Positions 14,990 to 24,871 of a DNA stretch of 64,000 bases are shown piece by piece. Below the pieces are notes generated by a model that was given only the letters and a program-made list of their open reading frames with translations, was not told the DNA's origin and did no database searches. A program made the translations under genes and the position numbers. The DNA is taken from contig NZ_BMES01000001.1 in assembly GCF_014636935.1 (NCBI RefSeq), positions 535,373 to 599,372 of the forward strand. Reading direction: 5' to 3'. The DNA is from Alsobacter metallidurans (GTDB lineage Bacteria; Pseudomonadota; Alphaproteobacteria; Rhizobiales; Beijerinckiaceae). How positions within the stretch are numbered: the stretch's first letter is position 1; each line of letters begins with the position of its first letter.

Positions 14990-17032
14990 ATGTCCGCCGA
15001 TCCGCTGCTCCAGCCCTACACGCTCAAGCACCTGACGCTGAAGAACCGCGTCATGTCGACCGCGCACGAGCCTGCCTATTCGGAGGATGGCCTGCCGAAG
15101 GACCGATACCGGCTCTACCACCGCGAGAAAGCCCGCGGCGGGCTGGCGCTGACGATGACGGCCGGCTCCGCCATCGTGTCTCCCGACAGCCCCGCCGCCT
15201 TCGGCAACCTCCATGCCTACCGGGACGAAATCGTCCCCTGGCTACGGAGCCTGGCGGACGACTGCCACGCCGAGGGCTGCGCGGTGATGATCCAGGTGAC
15301 GCATCTGGGCCGCCGCACCGGCTGGAACAAGGCCGACTGGCTGCCCGTGCTGGCGCCCTCGGGCGTGCGCGAACCAGCCCATCGGGCGTTCCCCAAGGCG
15401 GCCGAGGAGTGGGACATCGACCGCATCGTGGCCGACTACGCCTCCGCGGCGCAGCGCATGCAGGCGGCCGGGCTCGACGGCATGGAGTTCGAGGCCTATG
15501 GCCACCTCATGGACCAGTTCTGGTCCCCGGCCACCAACCGGCGCGATGACCAGTATGGCGGATCGCTCGATAACCGGCTGCGCTTCACCTGGCGGGTGAT
15601 CGACGCTGTGCGCGCCGCCGTGGGGCCGGACTTCATCGTCGGCATCCGCATGGTCGCGGACGAGGACTGGGACCAAGGCCTCAGCCGGCAGGAGGGCGTC
15701 GAGATCGCGCGCCGCATCGCGGCGTCCGGCCAGTTCGACTTCATCAACCTCATTCGCGGCCACATCGACACGGACGCGGCGTTGACACGGCTGATCCCGA
15801 TCGCCGGCATGGCGTCCTCGCCGCATCTCGACTTCGCCGGCGAGGTGAGGGCCGAGACGCGCGTCCCGGTGTTCCACGCGTCGCGCATCGCCGACGTCGC
15901 TACGGCCCGGCATGCCATCGCGACCGGCAAGCTCGACATGGTGGGCATGACCCGCGCCCACATCGCCGACCCGCACATCGTCGCCAAGACGGCCCGTGGC
16001 GAGGAGCACCGCATCCGCCCCTGCGTGGGCGCCACCTATTGCCTCGACCGCATCTACGAGGGCGGCGAGGCCTTGTGCATCCACAACGCCGCCACCGGCA
16101 GGGAAGGCGCGATCCCGCACGTGATCCCGCGTTCGCCGGCGCCCGGCAAGCGCGTCGTCGTGGTGGGCGCCGGCCCGGCCGGACTGGAGGCGGCCCGTGT
16201 GGCGGCCGAGCGCGGCCACCACGTCGCCGTGCTGGAGGCGGCGCCGCGCGCCGGCGGGCAGGTCCTGCTGCTGTGCCGCAATGCGCGGCGGCGCGACATG
16301 GTCGGCATCGTCGACTGGCGCGTCGCCGAGTTGGAGCGGCTCGGGGTTGCGATGCGCTTCAACGTCACGGCCGAAGCCGAGGACGTGCTGGCGCTGGAGC
16401 CGGACGTGGTGATCGTCGCCACCGGCGGCATGCCCCAGTGCCCGCCGCTCGCGGAGGGCGCCGACCTTGTGACGTCGTCATGGGACATCCTGGCCGGCAC
16501 GGACTCGCCGGGCGCGAACGTGCTCGTCTACGACGACAGCGGCGGCCACCAGGGCATGAGCGCCGCCGAGGTCGCGGCGCGCGCCGGAGCCGCCGTGGAG
16601 CTGCTGTCGCCAGAGCGATTCTTCGCCCCCGAGATGGGCGGCCTCAACCACGCGCCCTACATGGGCGCCTTCCACGAACTCGGCGTTCGCGTGACCATCA
16701 ACACGCGGCTGCGGTCCGTGCGGCGCGACGGCAACCAGCTGGTCGCGACGCTGTCGTCTGATTTCGCGCCGCACTGGAGCGACGAGCGACGCGTCGACCA
16801 GGTGGTGGTGGAGCACGGGACCGCGCCGCTGGATGACCTCTACGTCGCGCTGAAGCCTCGATCCCGCAACGGCGGCGAGATCGACTATCGCGCCCTCCTG
16901 GCGGGCGCGGCGCCGTTCCCGATCCGCAACGCCGAGGCGGCTTTCACCCTGTACCGCATCGGCGACGCAGTGGCGTCGCGCAACATCCATGCGGCGATCT
17001 ACGATGCGGTTCGTTATGGGCTGACGTGGTAG
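14990..17032 (+). CDS. Old-yellow-enzyme family FMN/FAD/4Fe-4S oxidoreductase, N-methylproline demethylase-like
   Basis: A 680-aa modular flavoenzyme of the 2,4-dienoyl-CoA reductase / trimethylamine dehydrogenase group. The start is ATG 14990 behind GGAG. The N-terminal FMN barrel is at about 1-340 (VMIQVTHLGRRTGWNKADWL; MEFEAYGHLMDQFWSPATNR). A Cys cluster follows (CVGATYCLDRIYEGGEALC) for the Fe-S centre, then FAD/NAD Rossmann domains from VVVVGAGPAGLEAARVAAE. The sequence around EPAYSEDGLPKDRYRLYHRE resembles enzymes demethylating N-methylproline in stachydrine breakdown; this subfamily call is from memory. No betaine transporter or Rieske demethylase lies nearby, so the substrate remains open. 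Confidence 0.85.
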   Translation: MSADPLLQPYTLKHLTLKNRVMSTAHEPAYSEDGLPKDRYRLYHREKARGGLALTMTAGSAIVSPDSPAAFGNLHAYRDEIVPWLRSLADDCHAEGCAVMIQVTHLGRRTGWNKADWLPVLAPSGVREPAHRAFPKAAEEWDIDRIVADYASAAQRMQAAGLDGMEFEAYGHLMDQFWSPATNRRDDQYGGSLDNRLRFTWRVIDAVRAAVGPDFIVGIRMVADEDWDQGLSRQEGVEIARRIAASGQFDFINLIRGHIDTDAALTRLIPIAGMASSPHLDFAGEVRAETRVPVFHASRIADVATARHAIATGKLDMVGMTRAHIADPHIVAKTARGEEHRIRPCVGATYCLDRIYEGGEALCIHNAATGREGAIPHVIPRSPAPGKRVVVVGAGPAGLEAARVAAERGHHVAVLEAAPRAGGQVLLLCRNARRRDMVGIVDWRVAELERLGVAMRFNVTAEAEDVLALEPDVVIVATGGMPQCPPLAEGADLVTSSWDILAGTDSPGANVLVYDDSGGHQGMSAAEVAARAGAAVELLSPERFFAPEMGGLNHAPYMGAFHELGVRVTINTRLRSVRRDGNQLVATLSSDFAPHWSDERRVDQVVVEHGTAPLDDLYVALKPRSRNGGEIDYRALLAGAAPFPIRNAEAAFTLYRIGDAVASRNIHAAIYDAVRYGLTW

Positions 17033-17124
17033 GATGATCCGCGTCAACAAGACAGCGACGAGTCGGCGAACGAAACGACCCCTCGGGGATTGAGGCTGTA
17101 CACAGCCGACAAGGAAGACCCACA

Positions 17125-17379
17125 ATGCTGAATTGGATGCGCTACGGTTTCGACGCCGCCATGCTGACCATCGAGGCGCAGCAGGTGATCGGTCTGCGGC
17201 TCGCCAAGATCGGCGCCGGCGGCCCCGGGGCCGCAATGGAAGCCACCCTGATGGTGAACGAGAAGATCGCCGCCGCCATGGAGGCGGGCGTCACGCTCGC
17301 AACGGGCGGCTCCAGCCACAAGGTCCTGACCGGCTATCGCAAGCACGTCGGCAAGAACTACCGCCGCCTCAGCCGCTAG
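17125..17379 (+). CDS. Small helical protein of unknown function (84 aa)
   Basis: Starts ATG 17125 with AAGGAAG about nine bases upstream. The sequence is MLNWMRYGFDAAMLTIEAQQ, then VIGLRLAKIGAGGPGAAMEA and MVNEKIAAAMEAGVTLATGG, ending in a basic YRKHVGKNYRRLSR. Amphipathic helices and a basic tail recall phasin-like or polyhydroxyalkanoate-associated helical proteins, but I see no diagnostic motif. It follows the flavoenzyme by 92 nt on the same strand and is followed by a palindromic repeat. Confidence 0.7.
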   Translation: MLNWMRYGFDAAMLTIEAQQVIGLRLAKIGAGGPGAAMEATLMVNEKIAAAMEAGVTLATGGSSHKVLTGYRKHVGKNYRRLSR

Positions 17380-17415
17380 AGCGGGTTGAGAGCGCCCGGC
17401 GAGTAAACCTCACCG

Positions 17416-17522
17416 CCGTCATCCCCGGCGGCGCGAAAGCGCCGGGAAGGGGATCCAGGGGTGAGCGCCCTTTGCTCTGGATTCCCTTCCCGACCTGCTG
17501 CGCAGGTCGCCGGGGATGACGG
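17416..17522. repeat. Dispersed intergenic palindrome, family B (copy 1)
   Basis: The left arm has CCGTCATCCCCGGCGGCG and CGGGAAGGGGATCCAGGG. The right arm has CTGGATTCCCTTCCCG and CGCCGGGGATGACGG, its inverse complement. It lies between convergent genes. A second copy is at 55429-55534. Confidence 0.9.
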
Positions 17523-17549
17523 CTTGAGTGGACGTTTCTTCAAGAAGCT

Positions 17550-17849
17550 TCAGCGGCGGATCAGAAGGTGCGCCACGTAGCCGCCCACGAAGGCGGCCGC
17601 CATGGCCCCCACCGGGTTCGCCCGCGCCATGGCGCTGATCTGGCCCGCCATCGGCGCGGCCAGCGCCTCCTCGAGAAGCCGCGACGCGTGCGTGTCGCCG
17701 CCGTCGACGTCGACCGATACCTCGAAGCTGTCGCCGTTCATCGGCCGCCGCAGCCGCACGCCGGCTTTGTCGTACCCTTCGCCGATCAACCGCCGCATCG
17801 CGCGGCGCGCCGTGGCTTCGTCCGTGTATGTCTTGCTCGCAAGCGGCAT
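17550..17849 (-). CDS. Conserved hypothetical protein with C-terminal hydrophobic segment (99 aa)
   Basis: The start chosen is ATG 17849 behind GGAGG, giving MPLASKTYTDEATARRAMRR. The N-terminal part looks like a small alpha/beta domain (LIGEGYDKAGVRLRRPMNGD, then SFEVSVDVDGGDTHASRL). The C-terminal 25 residues are glycine/alanine-rich and hydrophobic (NPVGAMAAAFVGGYVAHLLI), perhaps a membrane helix. I do not recognise the family. Longer frame upstream lacks a ribosome site. Confidence 0.65.
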   Translation of the reverse strand: MPLASKTYTDEATARRAMRRLIGEGYDKAGVRLRRPMNGDSFEVSVDVDGGDTHASRLLEEALAAPMAGQISAMARANPVGAMAAAFVGGYVAHLLIRR

Positions 17850-17955
17850 TGGGTCCTCCCAGCTGTTGCAACGCAAGCATCCGGATAGGCTAGTGGTTCC
17901 GCCGCCGCCGCTTTGCGTGCGGCGCGACGGGAGCACTTCGATGAGCCGCAATGCC

Positions 17956-17980
17956 CACCCTCCCCCTCGAGGGGAGGGTG
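17956..17980. repeat. Short intergenic palindrome CACCCTCCCC...GGGGAGGGTG
   Basis: CACCCTCCCC, CTCGA, GGGGAGGGTG: a perfect 10-bp stem with a 5-base loop. It is one of several GAGGGTG-type hairpins between genes in this window (also 20041-20210 and 46930-46953). It may act as a transcript end for ilvD, but there is no T run. Confidence 0.8.
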
Positions 17981-18015
17981 CGCCTTGGCGCGGGGCCGCG
18001 TTCGCTACCTTCAGC

Positions 18016-19875
18016 TTACTCCGGCACGACCCGCACCGCGCCCTTGGCGGCGCTGGTGGTGAGGGCCGCGTAGGCCTTCAGCGCCATCGTGATCTTGCGC
18101 TCCCGCGGGGCGGGCTTCCAGGCCTGCGGGCCGCGGGCTTCCATCTCCTGGCGGCGGCGGTCGAGCTCGTCCTGCGGCACCGCCAGTGCGATGCGGCGCT
18201 CCGGGATGTCGATCTCGATGGTGTCGCCGGTGCGCACGAGGCCGATCAGGCCGCCCTCGGCGGCTTCGGGGGAGCAGTGGCCGATGGAGAGGCCCGACGT
18301 GCCGCCCGAGAAGCGCCCGTCGGTGATCAGCGCGCAGGCCTTGCCGAGGCCGCGGCTCTTCAGGTAGCTCGTCGGGTAAAGCATCTCCTGCATGCCGGGG
18401 CCGCCGCGCGGGCCCTCATAGATGATCACCACCACGTCGCCGGCCTTCACCTCGTTGCCGAGGATGCCCTTCACGGCTGCGTCCTGGCTCTCGTAGACGC
18501 GGGCCGGACCGGTGAACTTCAGGACGCTGGCGTCCACGCCGGCCGTCTTCACGATGCAGCCGTCCAGCGCGATGTTGCCGGTCAGCACCGCGAGGCCGCC
18601 GTCCTTCGAATAAGCATGCTCGGCGTCGCGGATCACGCCGGCCGAGCGGTCGAGGTCGAGCTGGTCGTAGCGGCGACTCTGGCTGAAGGCCGTCTGCGTC
18701 GGCACGCCGCCGGGCGCGGCGCGGTAGAAGGTGCGCACGGCTTCGCTCTCGGTGCGCGACACGTCCCAGCGGCTGATCGCGTCCGCCATGCTGGCGCTGT
18801 GGACGGTCGGCATGCTGGTGTCGATCAGGCCGGCGCGCTCGAGCTGGCCGAGGATCGCCATGATGCCGCCGGCGCGATGCACGTCCTCCATGTGGACGTT
18901 GGCGACCGAGGGGGCGACCTTGCAGAGCACCGGCACGCGGCGCGACAGGCGGTCGATGTCCGCCATCGTGAAGTCGATCTTGCCCTCATAGGCGGCGGCC
19001 AGCAGGTGCAGCACCGTGTTGGTGGAGCCGCCCATCGCGATGTCGAGCGTCATCGCGTTCTCGAAGGACTTGAAGTTCGCGACGTTGCGCGGCAGCACGC
19101 TCTCGTCGCCCTGCTCGTAGTAGCGCTTGGTGATGTCGACGATGAGGTGGCCGGCCTCCACGAACAGCCGCTCGCGGTCCGCATGCGTGGCCAGCGTCGA
19201 GCCGTTGCCGGGCAGCGCCAGGCCGAGCGCCTCGGTGAGGCAGTTCATCGAATTGGCCGTGAACATGCCCGAGCACGACCCGCAGGTGGGGCAGGCGGAA
19301 CGCTCGATCACCTGCACTTCCGCGTCCGAGACGCGGTCGTCGGCGGCCGCCACCATGGCGTCGATCAGGTCGACCTTCTTGGTGACGCCGGCGGCGTTTC
19401 CGACCGGCTCGGCGACGTACTTGCCGGCCTCCATCGGGCCGCCCGACACGAACACCACCGGGATGTTGAGCCGCATGGCGGCCATCAGCATGCCGGGCGT
19501 GATCTTGTCGCAGTTGGAGATGCACACGATGGCGTCGGCGCAATGCGCGTTGACCATGTATTCGACGCTGTCGGCGATGATCTCGCGCGACGGCAGGCTG
19601 TAGAGCATGCCGTCATGGCCCATCGCGATGCCGTCGTCGACCGCAATGGTGTTGAACTCCTTGGCGACGCCGCCCGCCTTCTCGATCTCGCGGGCCACGA
19701 GCTGGCCGAGATCCTTGAGGTGCACGTGGCCGGGCACGAACTGCGTGAACGAGTTCGACACCGCGATGATCGGCTTGCCGAAATCGCCGTCCTTCATGCC
19801 GGTGGCGCGCCAGAGGCCGCGCGCGCCCGCCATGTTGCGGCCGTGGGTGGTGGTGCGGGAGCGATAATGCGGCAC
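18016..19875 (-). CDS. ilvD: Dihydroxy-acid dehydratase
   Basis: Branched-chain amino acid and pantothenate biosynthesis: dehydrates 2,3-dihydroxy-isovalerate and -methylvalerate to the 2-oxo acids. It is 619 aa, the size of the long (E. coli IlvD) class. GTG 19875 lies seven bases after GAGGA and gives [20 protein letters not shown], the normal opening. Fe-S and substrate motifs: [15 protein letters not shown] near residue 125 and [20 protein letters not shown] near 195. Near the end [16 protein letters not shown] is the C-terminal signature. Three ligand cysteines in this pattern fit a 4Fe-4S enzyme. It stands alone, with palindromic repeats on both sides. Confidence 0.97.
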   Translation of the reverse strand: MPHYRSRTTTHGRNMAGARGLWRATGMKDGDFGKPIIAVSNSFTQFVPGHVHLKDLGQLVAREIEKAGGVAKEFNTIAVDDGIAMGHDGMLYSLPSREIIADSVEYMVNAHCADAIVCISNCDKITPGMLMAAMRLNIPVVFVSGGPMEAGKYVAEPVGNAAGVTKKVDLIDAMVAAADDRVSDAEVQVIERSACPTCGSCSGMFTANSMNCLTEALGLALPGNGSTLATHADRERLFVEAGHLIVDITKRYYEQGDESVLPRNVANFKSFENAMTLDIAMGGSTNTVLHLLAAAYEGKIDFTMADIDRLSRRVPVLCKVAPSVANVHMEDVHRAGGIMAILGQLERAGLIDTSMPTVHSASMADAISRWDVSRTESEAVRTFYRAAPGGVPTQTAFSQSRRYDQLDLDRSAGVIRDAEHAYSKDGGLAVLTGNIALDGCIVKTAGVDASVLKFTGPARVYESQDAAVKGILGNEVKAGDVVVIIYEGPRGGPGMQEMLYPTSYLKSRGLGKACALITDGRFSGGTSGLSIGHCSPEAAEGGLIGLVRTGDTIEIDIPERRIALAVPQDELDRRRQEMEARGPQAWKPAPRERKITMALKAYAALTTSAAKGAVRVVPE

Positions 19876-20040
19876 GGGGCGATCCTCGGGTGATCTTGTC
19901 GGGCTGTCGTTTCGGCGACGACTACACCAAGGCCGACCGAAAGGGAATTGCAAGCCGCGGCGGCCCGCGCATGCCAGATGTGACGCCGCGGGGAGGCGGT
20001 GCGAACGATTGTTGCCGGCTCGTCCCGGCTGCGCGAAGCG

Positions 20041-20210
20041 CACCCTCCCCTTTGAGGGGGAGGGTCGACGGCCGCAGGCCGGCGGGGTGGGGTGACACCG
20101 GGGCTGTATGCGACGGTGGCAGGATCATGGGTTTCAGCGAGGGAGCTTCACGCCCGGCTGCACCCCACCCCGGCCCTTCGGGCCGACCTTCCCCCTCGAG
20201 GCGAGGATGG
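20041..20210. repeat. Long intergenic palindrome, family C
   Basis: The left half CACCCTCCCCTTTGAGGG with GGCGGGGTGGGGTG is inverted in the right half as CACCCCACCCCGGCCC and CTTCCCCCTCGAGG. It fills most of the 355-bp gap between ilvD and the aldo/keto reductase gene. I see no gene in this gap. Confidence 0.8.
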
Positions 20211-20230
20211 CGCTTCGCGCCTGGGAGCTC

Positions 20231-21262
20231 CTAAGCCGGCGTCGGCGCGCCCTCGGCCAGCAGCCCCTCGCGCTTCAGGTCGGTCCACAGCGCGGCCGGC
20301 GGCGCCGCCGCCATGTCGGCCGCGTTGAAGCGCACTTCCTCGGGCCGCACGGCGCCGACCACCACCGAGATCACGGCCGGATGCGCGGCCGCGAAAGCGA
20401 GGGCGGCGGCGCGCAGGCCGACGCCGTGTCGGCCGCAGACCGCCTTGATGCGCCGGACGCGCTCCATCACGTCCTCGGGCGCCGGCGCGTAGTTGAACTT
20501 CGCGCCCTCCACCGGGCCGGTGGCCAGGATGCCGGAGTTGAACACCCCGCCCAGCATCACGCCCACCTTCTTCTCCAGCGCGAGCGGCAGGAACTCGGCC
20601 AGCGCGGGCTGCTCCAGCAGCGAGTAGCGGCCGGCCAGAAGCACCGTGTCGAAGTCGCCCTCGCGCAGGAAGCGCGACGCCACGTCGGCCTCGTTGATGC
20701 CAACCCCGATCGCCTTGGCGAAGCCTGTGCGGCGCAGTTCGTCCAGCGCCCGGTAGGCGCCCGCCATGGCCTCACCGTAGCGGCGCTCGAAGTCGGCGCC
20801 GTGGGTCCAGACGTCCACGTCGTGGATGAGGAGGATGTCGACGCGGTCGAAGCCGGTGCGCAGCAGCGACTGCTCCACGGCCCGCATCGTGCCGTCATAC
20901 GAGTAGTCGATGCGCGCCCGGTGCGGGAATCCGCCCGCGAAGCCCGGTGCGACCACGTCGTCGCGCGGCTTCTCGACGGGCGCGAAGGGCTCCATCACGC
21001 GCCCGACCTTGGTGGAGAACACGAAGCTGTCGCGCGGGAAGCGCCGCAGCACGGCGGCGCAGCGCGCCTCCGCGAGGCCATTGCCGTAATGCGGGGAAGC
21101 GTCGAACAGCGTCACGCCCGCCTCGTGGGCGGCCTCCACGGTGGCGAGCGCCTCGCGCTCGTCCAGCCGGGCGTAGAGGTCGCCCAGCGGCGCGGCCCCG
21201 AACCCCATCATGCTGACGTCGAGCGCGGCCCCGCGCGAGGTCGTGAAGCGGCGCATCAGCAT
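20231..21262 (-). CDS. Aldo/keto reductase (D-threo-aldose / L-fucose / pyridoxal dehydrogenase type)
   Basis: NAD(P)-linked TIM-barrel oxidoreductase, 343 aa, with a GGGAGG ribosome site before ATG 21262. The catalytic tetrad is visible: Asp and Tyr in TLFDASPHYGNG, Lys in VFSTKVGR, His in ILLIHDVDVW. The sequence MGFGAAPLGDLYARLDEREA fits the AKR subgroup that includes D-threo-aldose 1-dehydrogenase and pyridoxal 4-dehydrogenase. Substrate cannot be fixed. It lies 230 bp downstream of pgi on the same strand, with a palindrome between them. Confidence 0.92.
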   Translation of the reverse strand: MLMRRFTTSRGAALDVSMMGFGAAPLGDLYARLDEREALATVEAAHEAGVTLFDASPHYGNGLAEARCAAVLRRFPRDSFVFSTKVGRVMEPFAPVEKPRDDVVAPGFAGGFPHRARIDYSYDGTMRAVEQSLLRTGFDRVDILLIHDVDVWTHGADFERRYGEAMAGAYRALDELRRTGFAKAIGVGINEADVASRFLREGDFDTVLLAGRYSLLEQPALAEFLPLALEKKVGVMLGGVFNSGILATGPVEGAKFNYAPAPEDVMERVRRIKAVCGRHGVGLRAAALAFAAAHPAVISVVVGAVRPEEVRFNAADMAAAPPAALWTDLKREGLLAEGAPTPA

Positions 21263-21348
21263 GATGGTTCCTCCCTGAGTGTCTTGTTGCCTATTGGTAG
21301 CTCGACTGGCCGCTCACGCGAAACGGCGCCGCTCGCCGCCATCGACCT

Positions 21349-21471
21349 CCTCTCCCTGGAACAGGGAGAGGGCTGGGGTGAGGGCCCGCGCCGCGGCTCG
21401 CTTCTCAGAACGGTAGCCGCTTTACGCCAAAGGCCCTCACCCCTGCCCCTCTCCCCTGGTGGGGAGAGGGG
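21349..21471. repeat. Long intergenic palindrome, family C variant
   Basis: CCTCTCCCTGGAACAGGGAG followed by GGGTGAGGGCC; the inverse GGCCCTCACCCC and CTCTCCCCTGGTGGGGAG follow about 60 bases later. It lies between pgi and the aldo/keto reductase. Confidence 0.8.
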
Positions 21472-21492
21472 ACGCGCGGCGAAGTTGGGGCC

Positions 21493-23133
21493 TCAATTCT
21501 GATGCCGCAGGTCCTTCAGCGCCTCGGCCAGTCCCCTGGTGCTGGCTGGGGCGTCGGCTTTCTCGCCTGTCACCAGCGGCAGGAACGCGGTGGCGAGCTC
21601 CTTGCCGAGCTCTACGCCCCACTGGTCATAGGCGTTGATGTCGTAGATCGCCGCCTCCACAAACACGCGGTGCTCGTAGAGCGCCACAATGGCGCCCAGC
21701 GTGGCGGGATCGAGCAGGCGGTACAGGATCGTCACCGACGGCCGATCGCCCGGAAACACCCGGTGCGGCGCGATGCGGTCCGCATCCTCGGCGGAGCGGC
21801 CCATCGCGAGCAACTGGTCGCGTGCTTGCTCGGGCGTGCGACCGCGCATCAGCGCCTCCGACTGGGCGAGGCAATTCGCCACCAGCATGGCGTGCATGTC
21901 GGCGTGCTCGGGCTCGTGGCCCTGCGCGCCAACCAGGAACTCGGCCGGGATCACGTCCGTGCCCTGGTGCAGCAGCTGGTAAAAGGCGTGCTGGCCGTTG
22001 GTGCCGGGCTCGCCCCACACCAGCGGGCCGGTCGGCCCGTCCACGGGGGAGCCGTCGCGCTTGACGCTCTTGCCGTTGCTCTCCATCTCGAGCTGCTGGA
22101 GATAGGCTGGCAGGCGGACGAGCCGCTGCTCGTAGGGCAGCACCGCGCGGGCCGGGAAGCCGCAGCCGTTGCGGTGCCACACGCCCACGAGCCCCATCAG
22201 CACGGGAAGGTTCTCGGCCGGCGGCGCGCTGCGGAAATGCTCGTCCATCTGGCGGGCGCCGCCCAGAAAGGCGCGGAAGTTCCGCTCGCCGATCGCCATC
22301 ACGATCGAGAGGCCGATGCTGGACCACAGCGAGTAGCGCCCGCCCACCCAGTCCCAGAAGCCAAACATCCTGTCCGGCGCGATGCCGAAGGCCTGCACGT
22401 GCTTCAACGCGGTCGACACCGCGCAGAAATGGTCGGCCACCGCGGCCTCGCCGATCGCCGCCGCCACCCAGGCGCGGGCCGCCTGCGCGTTGGCCATGGT
22501 TTCGGCGGTCGTGAAGGTCTTTGACGCCACGATGAACAGCGTCGAGGCCGGATCGAGCGTCTTCAGCGTGTCGGCCAGGTGGGCGGGATCGACATTGGAG
22601 ACGAAGTGCGTGCGTGGGCCGTCATGGAAGGGCGCGAGCGCCAGCGTGGCCATCACGGGGCCGAGGTCCGAGCCGCCGATGCCGATGTTCACCACGTCCG
22701 TGAACCGCCCGCCCGCGGCGGTCTTCACCGCGCCGCCGCGCACCGCTTCCGCGAAGGCGCATACGCGGCCAAGCTCGCGCGAGACGTCCGGCGCCACGTC
22801 CTTGCCGTCCACCAGGATCGGTCGGTCGGCCGGCGCGCGCAGCGCCGTGTGGAGGACGCTACGGCCTTCCGTGAGGTTGATCGGCGCGCCCGCGAACATC
22901 GCGTCCCGGCGCCCCTCCACGTCGGCAGCCTTCGCGAGCGCGAGCAATTGGTCGCGGGTCGCATCGGTGAGCGCCGTCTTGGAATAATCGAGCGTCAGCC
23001 CCGCCGCGCTGCGCGAGAAGGCGCCGAAACGGCCTGGGTCCTGCTCGAACAGCTCCGCGATCGGCGGGCGGGAGACCGCCGCCATCCGCAAGGCGGCCAG
23101 AAGGGCGGTGCGTTCGTTGCTGCGGTCCGTCAT
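21493..23133 (-). CDS. pgi: Glucose-6-phosphate isomerase
   Basis: Interconverts glucose-6-phosphate and fructose-6-phosphate; 546 aa, standard bacterial length. Phosphate-binding and catalytic motifs: [26 protein letters not shown], and [20 protein letters not shown], which holds the catalytic Glu and the ring-opening His. The C-terminal Lys lies in [17 protein letters not shown]. It starts at an ATG with no strong ribosome site visible. It is encoded alone with its own downstream palindrome; the DapA-family gene upstream is 132 bp away and could be co-transcribed. Confidence 0.98.
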   Translation of the reverse strand: MTDRSNERTALLAALRMAAVSRPPIAELFEQDPGRFGAFSRSAAGLTLDYSKTALTDATRDQLLALAKAADVEGRRDAMFAGAPINLTEGRSVLHTALRAPADRPILVDGKDVAPDVSRELGRVCAFAEAVRGGAVKTAAGGRFTDVVNIGIGGSDLGPVMATLALAPFHDGPRTHFVSNVDPAHLADTLKTLDPASTLFIVASKTFTTAETMANAQAARAWVAAAIGEAAVADHFCAVSTALKHVQAFGIAPDRMFGFWDWVGGRYSLWSSIGLSIVMAIGERNFRAFLGGARQMDEHFRSAPPAENLPVLMGLVGVWHRNGCGFPARAVLPYEQRLVRLPAYLQQLEMESNGKSVKRDGSPVDGPTGPLVWGEPGTNGQHAFYQLLHQGTDVIPAEFLVGAQGHEPEHADMHAMLVANCLAQSEALMRGRTPEQARDQLLAMGRSAEDADRIAPHRVFPGDRPSVTILYRLLDPATLGAIVALYEHRVFVEAAIYDINAYDQWGVELGKELATAFLPLVTGEKADAPASTRGLAEALKDLRHQN

Positions 23134-23265
23134 GGCGCTCCCGTTGTTTTGCCTAGAGCCGCGCCCCCGCCGGCCGAGAAGCCGTTGGGTCGCACACCGG
23201 CCAAAATCTGTCCAGACGCCCGACAGCCGCTCGGCCGTCGGGGTTGATCGTCCGTCAGTGCGCCC

Positions 23266-24192
23266 TCAGCGACCCCAGCGCAGCGCCAGCGGCTGCAGGT
23301 CGTGGGCGAGCTCCAGCAGGCCCTTGCGGGTCTCGGGATGCAGCGGCTCCAGCGGGTGGCGCACGGCGTCGCTCTTGATCACGCCGCCCTCCATCATCAC
23401 CGTCTTGGTCGCCCGCAGGCCGCACTGGCGGTTCTCGTAGTTGATCAGCGGCAGGATGCGCCCGTAGGCGGCCTTGGCGTCGTCGCGGCGGCCGGCCAGG
23501 AAGTCGTGCACCACGGGCTTGATCAGGTCGGGCAGCAGCGCGCTCGACATGGTGCCGGTGGCGCCGGCGTCGAGGTCGGCCATCAGGGTGATGGATTCCT
23601 CGCCGTCGAACGGCCCCTCGATGGCGTCGCCGCCGGCTGCGATCAAGCCGCGCAGCTTGGCGGCCGCGAACGGCGTCTCGACCTTGAAGTAAGTGACGCC
23701 CGGAACTTCACGCGCCAGCCGGGCCAGAAACGGCACCGACAGCGTCACGCCGCTCAGCGGTGCGTCCTGAACCATGATGGGTACGCCGGCGGCTTCGGAC
23801 ACGGCCGCGAAATGCTCGATGATGCCCTTCTCGTCGGCGCGCAGCCCCGTGCCATGGTAGGGCGGCATCAGCATCAGCATGCTGGCGCCCGCCTGCGCGG
23901 CGCGCTTGCCGCGGGCTGCCGCGATGCGGGTGCTGAAATGGCTGCAGGTCACGATCACGGGCACGCGGCCGGCGACATGCGACAGGCTGAGATCGAGCAG
24001 CGTCTCGCGCTCCTCGTCCGAAAGGAGGAACTGCTCGGAATAATTGGCCAGGATGCACAGGCCGTCGACGCCCTGGTCGATCATGCAATCCAGCACGCGC
24101 TTCATGCCGTCCAGATCGAGATCCTGCGAAGCCGTGAAGGGCGTCGGCGCGACCGGGAAGATCCCCCGATAAGGGGTAGCGGGTGCGGCCAT
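23266..24192 (-). CDS. DapA-family (dihydrodipicolinate synthase-like) lyase or dehydratase, not DapA itself
   Basis: Class I Schiff-base TIM-barrel protein of 308 aa. The Schiff-base Lys is in VTYFKVETPF. Two hallmarks of lysine-pathway DapA are missing: the GTTGE loop is ANYSE (LCILANYSEQFLL), and the catalytic Tyr of the YNVP motif is replaced (IMVQDAPLSG). That argues against lysine synthesis and for a sugar-acid or hydroxyproline-type substrate, unproven. It lies upstream of pgi on the same strand. The aldo/keto reductase further down would fit sugar oxidation, a weak contextual hint. Confidence 0.88.
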   Translation of the reverse strand: MAAPATPYRGIFPVAPTPFTASQDLDLDGMKRVLDCMIDQGVDGLCILANYSEQFLLSDEERETLLDLSLSHVAGRVPVIVTCSHFSTRIAAARGKRAAQAGASMLMLMPPYHGTGLRADEKGIIEHFAAVSEAAGVPIMVQDAPLSGVTLSVPFLARLAREVPGVTYFKVETPFAAAKLRGLIAAGGDAIEGPFDGEESITLMADLDAGATGTMSSALLPDLIKPVVHDFLAGRRDDAKAAYGRILPLINYENRQCGLRATKTVMMEGGVIKSDAVRHPLEPLHPETRKGLLELAHDLQPLALRWGR

Positions 24193-24447
24193 AGCTTGTC
24201 CTCCAAGTCGATCATTGTCACGCGGGGGCGTTTCGCCCTCCTAGGCGCAGAACACGACAGCCACGCCGCGAACGCAAGCGCGGCTGCGCCATGGCGGCCA
24301 TGCTTCGCGATGAAGCCCTGCTCAAATCGACGGCGCGCCCTTTGCGTGATCGCCAACACGCCTTTGCGTGCGCCGCCGCAACCCGGGAGCCGCCCTGACG
24401 TTTCCGCACCATCGGCGGCCGGCCCGGCCCGCGCGCAACTGCGAGAC

Positions 24448-24867
24448 ATGATGGCATTCACGACCCGCAACTCCCTGTCCGCCCTGAACGCCTGGGCGCC
24501 CCGCATGCTGAGCGTGCTGCGGATCATGACCGGGCTCCTCTTCCTGGAGCACGGCACGCAGAAGCTGCTCGGCTTCCCGGCGTCCGGAAAGCCCGGTCCG
24601 GAGCTGTTCTCGCTGAGCTGGACCAGCGGCCTGCTCGAACTCGTCGGCGGCGTCTTCATCGTGCTTGGGCTCTTCACCCGGCCGGTGGCGTTCCTGCTCG
24701 CGGGCGAGATGGCGGTAGCCTACTTCATGGCGCACGCCCCGCGCGGGTTCTTTCCGGTGAACAACGGCGGCGACGCCGCGATCCTGTACTGCTTCGTGTT
24801 CCTGTACCTGATGGTCGCCGGCGCGGGGCCGTGGAGCGTCGACGCCCGGCGCGCCGGCAAGTACTGA
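24448..24867 (+). CDS. DoxX family membrane protein
   Basis: A 139-aa inner-membrane protein with four hydrophobic helices. The DoxX signature is plain: MLSVLRIMTGLLFLEHGTQK, then LLGFPASG, then SGLLELVGGVFIVLGLFTRP and VAFLLAGEMAVAYFMAHAPR. Two adjacent ATG codons (24448, 24451) could start it; neither has a good ribosome site. Family members are linked to quinone or thiosulfate redox and sulfur stress, without a general function. It is convergent with the ABC-2 permease (4-nt gap). Confidence 0.9.
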   Translation: MMAFTTRNSLSALNAWAPRMLSVLRIMTGLLFLEHGTQKLLGFPASGKPGPELFSLSWTSGLLELVGGVFIVLGLFTRPVAFLLAGEMAVAYFMAHAPRGFFPVNNGGDAAILYCFVFLYLMVAGAGPWSVDARRAGKY

Positions 24868-24871
24868 CGCA

